A DNA stretch of 64,000 nt, from assembly GCA_036496805.1 (NCBI GenBank), contig DASXKN010000029.1, forward strand, positions 1 through 64,000, written 5' to 3'. Shown piece by piece: positions 52,791 through 59,247 of this stretch; the stretch's first letter is position 1; each line of letters begins with the position of its first letter. The notes under the pieces were generated by a model. The model saw only the letters and a list, made by a program, of their open reading frames with translations, did no database searches and had not been told where the DNA came from. Source of the stretch: SZAS-103 sp036496805 (GTDB lineage Bacteria; Pseudomonadota; Gammaproteobacteria; Xanthomonadales; Xanthomonadaceae). A program made the position numbers and the translations under genes.

Positions 52791-54134
52791 ATGGAACCGC
52801 TTCCCAGGGATCTCCCGCCCTACGGCAAGGATCGACCGCTGCCGCCGATCCACATCGAACAGCGCAAGCTCGCAAACGGCCTGCAGGTGTGGGTCCTGCC
52901 CCGCGGAGACGGCCCGCCGAAGGTGCATTTCGTGCTCGCCGTGCGCGGCGGCCTGGCCGACGATCCGGCGTTCCAGCCGGGGTTCTCGTCACTGCTTGCC
53001 GACATGCTCAAGGAAGGCGCCGGGTCGCGAGACGCCTTGCGCATCGCACAGGACCTGCAGTCGTACGGCGGCGACATGCAGGCCGACGCGGGTTTCGACG
53101 GCATCACCATCGCGATGTCGGGCCTCGCCTCGAATGCAGCCAAGGTGATCACCCTGCTGTCGGACATCGCCCTGCAGCCGAGCTTCCCGCAGGATGAGGT
53201 CGACCAGGGCAAGCTCAACGCCCTGCAGGCGCTGACCGCCTCGCAGGCCGATCCGGACTGGCAGGCGCGGCACGCGATGAATCCGCTCGTCTATCCCGGA
53301 CATCCGTACGGACGGGTGATGCCGACACCCGCGGCGATCCTGGCGATCACGCCGGACATGCTGCGGGCCGAACACGATCGGCGATTCCGTCCTGACGAAG
53401 CCCTGCTGGTGATCACCGGGCGGATTGCCCCCGATAGCGCGTTCCGGATGGCCGAAGCGGTATTCGGCGACTGGGCTGTGGAAGGGAAGCCTTCGGTCGG
53501 GGTCGGTCCCGCGGCCGCGACCGCGCCACCGGCGCGCGTGTTCATCGGGCGCGATGGCAGCGTGCAATCGGCGATCCGTGTCGGCCGGCCGGCGGTCGCC
53601 GCCGATTCCCCTGATTATTTTCCGCTGTTGATGGCCAACGCCGTGCTCGGTGGCGGATTCCGCAGTCGGCTCAACCTCAACCTGCGCGAGGACAAGGGCT
53701 ACACCTACGGGGCGGGCAGCACCCTGCGCGTCGAGCGCGAGGGCGGCGCACTGGTCGCCTATGCGAACGTGCGCAATGCCGTGACCGGCGCGGCGGTGGC
53801 GCAGTTCCTGCGCGAATACGGGCAGCTCGGCGACCAGCCGGTGCCGGAGGACGAACTCGCGCAGACCCGGCACTATCTCGCCGGCGCGTACCTGCTGATG
53901 AACCAGCAGCAGGCGCAGGTCGCCGCGGCGCTCGCCGACCAGTGGCTGGCCGGCCTGCCGCCGGAAGCGCTGTCGGACTACGTGCCGAAGCTGCAGGCGG
54001 TCACCGCGATCCAGGTGCAGACGGCGGCGCGGAAGTACTTCGCGCCGAAGGAGCAGTCGATCGTCGTGGTCGGCGATGCCTCCGTGCTGCCGCAACTGGC
54101 GCCGTACGGGACGTTCGAGCAGCGATCGAAATAG
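51651..54134 (+). CDS. M16-family partner subunit without zinc motif, with long Ala/Pro/Thr-rich N-terminal linker
   Basis: 827 residues from GTG 51651 (GTGA overlap) or 825 from ATG 51657. A signal-like helix (LLPSLLLALALA) is followed by about 365 residues of Ala/Pro/Thr/Ser-rich linker, then an M16 module (about 390-825). The HxxEH position reads SLLADMLKEG, so the zinc site is missing, as in the non-catalytic partner of paired M16 proteins. The RSRLNLNLREDKGYTYGAGS segment keeps the Arg/Tyr substrate-binding motif. A start at ATG 52791 would give only the folded part but lose export. The stop lies 6 bp from the converging ferritin-like gene. Confidence 0.9.
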   Translation: MTMAFLLPSLLLALALADPQATAPASPASDAPVPASAAAPADTVVKPTAKAATDKAAPDHPKESKPQAATMQPPATATLPAPASAPAKQALVPAATSAAKPAPTAANNPPTAAAPSQASSTAPGISPSPPARTAASTTPSGSITEKTASQPAAVAPPSPQSQPAAPLHATSPVQAPGIAPPPKTAATPVLPATAHPLPMAGTSGTGTVTPPASVSPSTSATSPVTGQAPVTTPASTTPAAHATAATAPVVKTTGAAASPPPAPSMRASLPPNPSAGAATTMAHGPPSPPSTAPSSSTPPSPSKPLSSSKPNGVPATATAGPANKAAVAPSPTTATISPKTREQTPPPAPATAPAPLSRPPTSTAISPGVAAQAHEPEKHAMEPLPRDLPPYGKDRPLPPIHIEQRKLANGLQVWVLPRGDGPPKVHFVLAVRGGLADDPAFQPGFSSLLADMLKEGAGSRDALRIAQDLQSYGGDMQADAGFDGITIAMSGLASNAAKVITLLSDIALQPSFPQDEVDQGKLNALQALTASQADPDWQARHAMNPLVYPGHPYGRVMPTPAAILAITPDMLRAEHDRRFRPDEALLVITGRIAPDSAFRMAEAVFGDWAVEGKPSVGVGPAAATAPPARVFIGRDGSVQSAIRVGRPAVAADSPDYFPLLMANAVLGGGFRSRLNLNLREDKGYTYGAGSTLRVEREGGALVAYANVRNAVTGAAVAQFLREYGQLGDQPVPEDELAQTRHYLAGAYLLMNQQQAQVAAALADQWLAGLPPEALSDYVPKLQAVTAIQVQTAARKYFAPKEQSIVVVGDASVLPQLAPYGTFEQRSK

Positions 54135-54140
54135 CGCGGC

Positions 54141-54569
54141 CTACTTCATCCCGCGCAGCATCTTCTCGACTTCCTCGATGTGCGCGGTCTCGGTGACGAT
54201 CTGCTTGCGCGCCAGTTCCTCCAGCGACACGTCGTCGCCGGCGAGCTTGAGCAGCTTGTGGTACTCGTCCAGCGCCTCGCGTTCGAAGTTCAGGCTTTCC
54301 ATCAGGATGGTCTTGATGTCGTGCTGGTCGTTCTCGGGCACCTGCCGGACCTTCACGCTGGGATGGCCGCCGTAGGCGCTGACCTTCTCGCCGACCAGCA
54401 CGCCGTGGTCCATCGCCTCGGTGGCCTGGTCGCGGAACCACTTGGTGATCGGGATGCGGTTCGGACCCATGATCATGAAGCTGTAATGCAGGTAGCGGGC
54501 CACGCCGGAGAGCTCGATTTCGAGCAGCAGGTTGAGTTGCTTGAGGACGGCGGAGGATGTCTTGCTCAT
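54141..54569 (-). CDS. Ferritin-like diiron protein (bacterioferritin family)
   Basis: A 142-residue four-helix protein related to bacterioferritin: LLLEIELSGVARYLHYSFM (helix A Glu), ATEAMDHGVLVGEKV (helix B), SLNFEREALDEYHKLL (helix C) and ETAHIEEVEKML (helix D ExxH). In helix B the usual ExxH reads E-A-M-D-H, a one-residue shift of the Glu relative to E. coli Bfr. This may alter the diiron site or be normal in this subfamily. It probably stores iron or detoxifies peroxide/iron. The ATG at 54569 has AGGAGA 7 nt upstream and a strong promoter 30 nt further. Confidence 0.85.
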   Translation of the reverse strand: MSKTSSAVLKQLNLLLEIELSGVARYLHYSFMIMGPNRIPITKWFRDQATEAMDHGVLVGEKVSAYGGHPSVKVRQVPENDQHDIKTILMESLNFEREALDEYHKLLKLAGDDVSLEELARKQIVTETAHIEEVEKMLRGMK

Positions 54570-54596
54570 GTCCAGTCTCCTGCGGGGCGAAGCCCG

Positions 54597-54625
54597 AGTA
54601 TAGAAAGGCTGCCGGCATCCGACAA
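54597..54625 (-). promoter_or_regulatory. Strong sigma-70 promoter for the ferritin-like gene
   Basis: Minus strand TTGTCG (complement of 54620-54625), 17-nt spacer, TATACT (complement of 54597-54602). The leader is about 20-25 nt and contains the Shine-Dalgarno. No Fur-box-like palindrome was recognised. Confidence 0.72.
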
Positions 54626-54720
54626 ACCTCGCGGCGAGGCGTGTGGACGCGGCATCCCCCACAGTAGCCTGCATTCGTTGCACGACGACGGAAAGCCGGC
54701 GCCGCCGTGGTTCGGATGGA

Positions 54721-55572
54721 TCAGTCGCGCTTGATCGCCTGGTCGACGCGGTCGAGGCGGTCGTCCATCTCGTTGCGGAACTCGCTCATCTCGCGCAGCA
54801 GGGTCTCGATGTTGACCTCGTTCTTGAGGTTGACCTTGAAGTCGGTGTCCGCGCGCGCGCGATCCTTCAGGCCCTGGCGGTTCTGGCTCATCACGATCAG
54901 CGGTCCCTGCAGGCTGACGAGGATGCCCAGCAGCAGGTTGAAGAACGTGTACGGGTAGGGATCGGGCGGCGAGCCCATGAGCACGCTCGAATTGCCCAGG
55001 CACCACAGCGCGATCAGCACGAACAGGAAGATGATGAACTTCCAGCTGCCGTTGAGTTCGGCCACCGCATCGGCGAGGCGGTCGCTCCACGACAGGTTCT
55101 TGTCGAATTCCTCGTCGACGTTCTTCGCGGCGCGCTCGGACAGCAGGGAGTTGGTCTCGCGCAGTCGTTCGCTCATCGTCCGCAGGATCGCCATCGCCGC
55201 GCGCGGACGGCGGTCGAGGTAGTTCTCCAGGGTCTCGCGCTGCAATTCCATCAGCACGGTCGGGCTGGTTGCCTGCGCGCTCGCGCTGCGCGGCTTGTCG
55301 TCGAACAGCGCCAGCTCGCCGAAGAATTCGCCGCGCGAGATGTCCTTGAGCGAGATCCTGCGTGAAGCCTCGCCGGGCAGGTGGATGTTCACGTCGCCGC
55401 TCTCGACGATGTACATCGAGTCGCCCTCGTCGCCCTGCGCGAAGATCAGCACGCCGGAACGGAACTCGCGCGGCACCAGGGCCGCCGACAGCGCGACGAG
55501 GTCGTCCTCCTTGAGTCCCTCGAACAGGGGGATGGAGCGCAGCAGGTCGGTGGCGTCCACGGGCTTCTCCAT
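54721..55572 (-). CDS. Cyclic-nucleotide-binding domain fused to DUF1003 membrane domain
   Basis: The 283-residue protein has an N-terminal cNMP-binding (CAP-like) domain (about 10-130) with the phosphate-binding cassette GEFFGELALFDDKPRSASA, a linker helix, then a DUF1003 domain with two membrane helices (about 177-196 and 211-232) and a C-terminal coiled coil (about 240-280) ending in MDDRLDRVDQAIKRD. The Glu and Arg of the cassette (GEL...PRSA) are kept, so cAMP, cGMP or another nucleotide may bind. The output function of DUF1003 is unknown. Confidence 0.88.
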   Translation of the reverse strand: MEKPVDATDLLRSIPLFEGLKEDDLVALSAALVPREFRSGVLIFAQGDEGDSMYIVESGDVNIHLPGEASRRISLKDISRGEFFGELALFDDKPRSASAQATSPTVLMELQRETLENYLDRRPRAAMAILRTMSERLRETNSLLSERAAKNVDEEFDKNLSWSDRLADAVAELNGSWKFIIFLFVLIALWCLGNSSVLMGSPPDPYPYTFFNLLLGILVSLQGPLIVMSQNRQGLKDRARADTDFKVNLKNEVNIETLLREMSEFRNEMDDRLDRVDQAIKRD

Positions 55573-55646
55573 GACGGCTCACATCCTAGTCCATCGCGAT
55601 GCCGCCATTTTCGCGCATTCCGCGGCGGCCCGTCGGTGGCTGGCGT

Positions 55647-56414
55647 TCACTGCAACTGCACGTCCTGGCCCATCGCCCACGCCACCTGGTGGGGATCGAA
55701 GCCGGACTCGATCGTCGGCTTGACGATCCGGAAATAGGGCGAGACGTCGAAGTCGCGCGGCGCGAACAGGCTGTGGTGGCGGATCGACAGCAGCTCGCGG
55801 CGCTTGTGCGAGGTGTCTTCCTCGTTGTCGAGCACGATCTGCGGAAGGATCGGGTAGTGCACCGACTGGTAGGCCTGCGCGATCAGGCTCGAGCAGATCG
55901 CACGCGTGGGATCGCCGCTGCCGAGAGCCAGCACGCGGCGCTTGATGCGGTCGGGCAGCGGCGGCGTGCGCACCAGGTAGCGCATCAGGTCGAGCACATT
56001 CTTCATGTCGTACTGGTGGCCCATGCGGCCCTGGGCGAAGGCGATCACCGCTTCGATCTCGGAGGCGCTCAGGCCGACCGGGCGGCAGATGCGGGTGTGG
56101 AATTCGGCGTACTTGACCAGCGGCACGATCTGCACGCCCTGGACGACATCGGCTTCGAGCAGTTGCGGCGATGGCTGGCCGGATGCGTCGGTTTCCTCCG
56201 ACACGCACAGCGCCGCGTGCGACCAGGTGGACTGGGTGAGGTAGCGGATCGCGACTGAGAACCGGCTGTTGCCGTCGACCAGCAGCACGTCGCCCTTGCG
56301 GATCGTGGTGGCGACCAGCGACGGCAGCGACGTCGACGGGTTGCGCACCCGGTCGATCGGTGCGGAGAGATAGCCGGCCAGACGGCGGCCTATGCGTTCG
56401 CGGATTCCCGGCAT
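55647..56414 (-). CDS. YiiX-like permuted NlpC/P60 (papain-like) hydrolase
   Basis: About 255 residues. The circularly permuted papain-like fold is suggested by KGDVLLVDGNSRFSVAIRYLTQSTWSHAALCV (catalytic His in SHAAL) near residues 40-70 and the catalytic Cys in AICSSLIAQAYQSV near 172. It matches the YiiX/DUF830 group. No clear signal peptide is present. Family members are suggested to hydrolyse amide or lipid bonds, but the substrate is unknown. ATG 56414 has AGGGGG 6 nt upstream; a TTG at 56420 is also in frame. It is divergent from yqgE. Confidence 0.8.
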   Translation of the reverse strand: MPGIRERIGRRLAGYLSAPIDRVRNPSTSLPSLVATTIRKGDVLLVDGNSRFSVAIRYLTQSTWSHAALCVSEETDASGQPSPQLLEADVVQGVQIVPLVKYAEFHTRICRPVGLSASEIEAVIAFAQGRMGHQYDMKNVLDLMRYLVRTPPLPDRIKRRVLALGSGDPTRAICSSLIAQAYQSVHYPILPQIVLDNEEDTSHKRRELLSIRHHSLFAPRDFDVSPYFRIVKPTIESGFDPHQVAWAMGQDVQLQ

Positions 56415-56537
56415 TCGCAACCCCCTGCGCCGCGCCGGCGAGGACCGACGGCGGTTGCACTAGGTTAGGCAGGTGCGCGCCCGTCCGCCAGCGGTAGCCG
56501 TCCGGAAGGCCGCCTTCGGGCAGGCTGGCCGGCGCGG

Positions 56538-56543
56538 TAGAAT
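56538..56543 (+). promoter_or_regulatory. yqgE -10 box, predicted leaderless
   Basis: TAGAAT lies exactly 6 nt before the yqgE ATG. A weak TTCGGG is 17 nt upstream of it. There is no Shine-Dalgarno sequence before the ATG. Confidence 0.45.
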
Positions 56544-56549
56544 GGCGCC

Positions 56550-57125
56550 ATGCAGCGCGCCATCCCTGCCAGGGACTATCTCGTCAACCACTTCCTGATC
56601 GCCGTGCCGGCGATGGACGACCCGCACTTTGCGCGGGGCGTCACCCTGCTGTGCGAGCACACCGAGCACGGCGCGATGGGCCTGCTGATCAACCGGCCTT
56701 CGGACTACCGGCTGGGCGACGTGCTCGAGCAGATGGAGATCACGGCCGAAATGCCGGGCATTGCCGAGGACACCGTGATGGTAGGCGGCCCGGTGCTCCC
56801 CGACCGCGGCTTCGTCCTCCACGATGGCGGCGACGAATGGCCTTCGACCATGCGCGTTGCGCCGGGTCTTGCGGTGACGACCTCGCGCGAGATCCTCGCC
56901 GCGATGGCGCGCGGCGAAGGCCCGCGCCGGCACCTGGTCGCGCTCGGTTACGCGAGCTGGGGCGCGGGCCAGCTCGAACAGGAACTGGCCGACAACGCCT
57001 GGCTCACCGTGCCGGCCGACCAGGGGATCGTCTTCGAGACGCCGCTGGAACAGCGCTGGCAGGCCGCCGCGCGCCGGCTCGGCATCGACCTGGGGCAATT
57101 CCCCGGCTACGTCGGGCACGCATGA
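56550..57125 (+). CDS. yqgE: UPF0301 protein YqgE (AlgH)
   Basis: A 191-residue UPF0301/DUF179 protein: YLVNHFLIAVPAMDDPHFARGVTLLCEH, MGLLINRPSDYRLGDVLEQ, VMVGGPVLPDRGFVLH and ALGYASWGAGQLEQEL are the family blocks. Its role is undefined; AlgH affects alginate and virulence gene expression in Pseudomonas. It is classically paired with ruvX, whose ATG overlaps its stop. The promoter geometry predicts a leaderless message. Confidence 0.95.
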   Translation: MQRAIPARDYLVNHFLIAVPAMDDPHFARGVTLLCEHTEHGAMGLLINRPSDYRLGDVLEQMEITAEMPGIAEDTVMVGGPVLPDRGFVLHDGGDEWPSTMRVAPGLAVTTSREILAAMARGEGPRRHLVALGYASWGAGQLEQELADNAWLTVPADQGIVFETPLEQRWQAAARRLGIDLGQFPGYVGHA

Positions 57126-57640
57126 CGGTCGCCACGGCGCTCGGCTTCGACGTCGGCGCCCGGCGGATCGGCGTTGCGGTCGGCAATGGCTTCTCCGGCA
57201 CCGCGCGCGACCTCGCCGTGGTGGACATGCGCGACGAAGTCGCCGACTGGGCCGCGGTCGACCGCCTCGTGCGCGAATGGCGGCCCGAAGTGCTGGTGGT
57301 CGGCGACCCGCGCAGCCTCGGCGACGACGGCCGCCAATCGGACCTCACCCAGCCCTCGCGCCAGCGCGCGCAGCGCTTCGCGCGCGACGCCGCGAAACGC
57401 TACGCGGTCGCGGTGTGGATGGTCGACGAGCGCATGAGCTCGCTCGACGCGGCCGCGCGCTTCGCCCAGGGTCGTGCTGCCGGCGCGCGCAAACGTGGCG
57501 AAGCGAAGAACCTCGACGCCGTCGCCGCCGCGATCATCCTCGAACGCTGGCTCGGCGCGCCCGACGATGCCGACCGCGTCGTCGCCGACGAACCCGAAGC
57601 GAAACTGGCACACATTTCCGATTCCACGAACACACCATGA
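57122..57640 (+). CDS. ruvX: RuvX/YqgF Holliday-junction-resolvase-like nuclease
   Basis: The 172-residue RNase H-fold protein has the first catalytic Asp in ALGFDVGARRIGVAVG, then VVGDPRSLGDDGRQSD, VWMVDERMSSLDAA and the C-terminal KNLDAVAAAIILERW with the last acidic residue. YqgF/RuvX is essential in many bacteria and takes part in 16S rRNA 5' end processing. The last 25 residues are a Glu/Asp/Ala extension. ATGA overlaps exist with both yqgE and pyrB. Confidence 0.94.
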   Translation: MTVATALGFDVGARRIGVAVGNGFSGTARDLAVVDMRDEVADWAAVDRLVREWRPEVLVVGDPRSLGDDGRQSDLTQPSRQRAQRFARDAAKRYAVAVWMVDERMSSLDAAARFAQGRAAGARKRGEAKNLDAVAAAIILERWLGAPDDADRVVADEPEAKLAHISDSTNTP

Positions 57641-58602
57641 CCGAACCTGCGCATTCCGATCCCCAGTTGCGTGCCGACGGCACCCTGCGCCACCTGCTCA
57701 GCCTCGAAGGCCTGCCGCGCGTCGCGCTCGAGCGCCTGCTCGACGCCGCGCAGGCGTTGCGTCCCGACGCGCTGGGCGGCATCGCGTTGCGCGCACGCCT
57801 TGCCGGACGCACGGTCTGCAACCTGTTCTTCGAACCGTCCACGCGCACGCGCAGCGCCTTCCATTTCGCCGCCACGCGCCTCGGCGCCGACGTGCTCAGC
57901 TTCGACGTGTCGACTTCCTCCTCGGGCAAGGGCGAAACCCACCTCGACACCCTGCGCAACCTCGAAGCGATGGGCGTGGACTGCTTCGTCGTGCGCGCGA
58001 GCGAGAACGGCGCTGTCGCCGCCCTGGCTGCGCAGGCGAAGCCGGATACGCACCTCATCAACGCCGGCGACGGCCGCCACCAGCATCCCACCCAGGGCCT
58101 GCTGGACATGCTGACCCTGCGCCAGGCCAAGGGCGACGATTTCGGCAAGCTCACAGCGCTGATCGTCGGCGACGTCCGCCATTCGCGCGTTGCGCGCTCG
58201 GACATCGCCGCGCTGCGCACGCTCGGCTGCCGCGACATCCGCGTCTGCGGGCCGCAGAGCCTGCTGCCCGATGCGCACGAACTGCAGGGCTGCGCGGTGG
58301 GTCACGACCTCGACGCGATGCTCGACGGCGTCGACGCGCTGATGATGTTGCGCCTGCAGCGCGAGCGCATGGTCGAGGGTCTCGTGCCGTCGCTGGAACA
58401 GTACTTCCACGACTACGGCCTCGACGAGCGCCGCCTCGCGCGCGCGAAACCCGACGCCGTCGTGCTGCACCCGGGCCCGATGAACCGCGGTGTCGAAATC
58501 AGCGATGCCGTCGCCGACGGCCTGCATTCGCTGATCCTCAAGCAAGTGTCGAACGGCGTGGCCGCGCGGATGGCGGTGATGCTGGAGCTGCTGCGGGGGT
58601 AG
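57637..58602 (+). CDS. pyrB: Aspartate carbamoyltransferase catalytic chain
   Basis: A 321-residue PyrB with the carbamoyl-phosphate loop EPSTRTRSAF, the mobile STSSSGKGETHLDTLRNLEAMG loop, HQHPTQGLLDMLT, VGDVRHSRVARSD and VVLHPGPMNRG. It condenses carbamoyl phosphate and aspartate in pyrimidine synthesis. The yqgE-ruvX-pyrB order is common in gammaproteobacteria, often with pyrR before and an inactive pyrC' after; both are absent here, and no pyrI is nearby. Confidence 0.96.
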   Translation: MTEPAHSDPQLRADGTLRHLLSLEGLPRVALERLLDAAQALRPDALGGIALRARLAGRTVCNLFFEPSTRTRSAFHFAATRLGADVLSFDVSTSSSGKGETHLDTLRNLEAMGVDCFVVRASENGAVAALAAQAKPDTHLINAGDGRHQHPTQGLLDMLTLRQAKGDDFGKLTALIVGDVRHSRVARSDIAALRTLGCRDIRVCGPQSLLPDAHELQGCAVGHDLDAMLDGVDALMMLRLQRERMVEGLVPSLEQYFHDYGLDERRLARAKPDAVVLHPGPMNRGVEISDAVADGLHSLILKQVSNGVAARMAVMLELLRG

Positions 58603-58655
58603 TGTCCTGCTACCACCCATGGTCATCCGCGCGTTGCCGGGCAACGGATCGACAG

Positions 58656-59117
58656 TCAGCTGCCCTCCGGCTCCGCCTCGCCGACATCGACGTCTTCGGA
58701 TAGGGCGAATTCTCCGGCACGAAACCGTTTCAGCAACGCGAGGGCTTCCTCGAATCGCGATTCGGGCACGAGCACGCGCACGAAACCCACGGCGATCGTG
58801 AGGAACTGGTTGTTCTGCACGATGTTTCCGTCAGCCACGAAGGCAGGAATGCCTTCAGACTCAAGCAGCCCGCGCAGCAGATGGGCTTCGGTAGGATCGA
58901 ACGCACGGGTGAGGATGTACAGATTGCCGAGATCTTCCGGCGTTGCCGCAGGAGACTCGTCTTCCCGATCCGGAACAGGCAAGCCGCGACGCGCGATTTC
59001 CTCGTGTAAGACCTCAAGCGCTTCGGGCGTCAACCCGCCGTTGCGCAGGTGCTCCAACAGCACGTCGTCGTCGAGGGCCGCGAAACGCTGGGCAAGATCG
59101 GCAGGGGAGTAAGACAC
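58656..59117 (-). CDS. DUF2007-containing small protein
   Basis: A 153-residue protein. Residues 65-140 (LYILTRAFDPTEAHLLRGLLESEGIPAFVADGNIVQNNQFLTIAVGFVRVLVPESRFEEALALL) match the DUF2007 'signal transducing' fold, a PII-like ferredoxin-type domain. The N-terminal 50 residues are helical. The start is GTG at 59117, with AGGA about 8 nt upstream. It lies 130 bp after dnaE on the same strand. Function is unknown. Confidence 0.83.
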   Translation of the reverse strand: MSYSPADLAQRFAALDDDVLLEHLRNGGLTPEALEVLHEEIARRGLPVPDREDESPAATPEDLGNLYILTRAFDPTEAHLLRGLLESEGIPAFVADGNIVQNNQFLTIAVGFVRVLVPESRFEEALALLKRFRAGEFALSEDVDVGEAEPEGS

Positions 59118-59247
59118 GGCATATCCTGATCTTGCGATGGTTCATCGTCGGGGTCGCACGCCAGGCATGTCAATCCATGCAGGAAACCTTTCTTCCGGCC
59201 ACGCCACTGGAAACCGCGGCCAGGTATTGGTGCGAACGGGCCGACTG

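Noticed and set aside
51605..53197. A 530-codon frame in another phase through the M16 linker
   Set aside because: Open only because the linker is low complexity; no recognisable domain, and it overlaps the real M16 frames.
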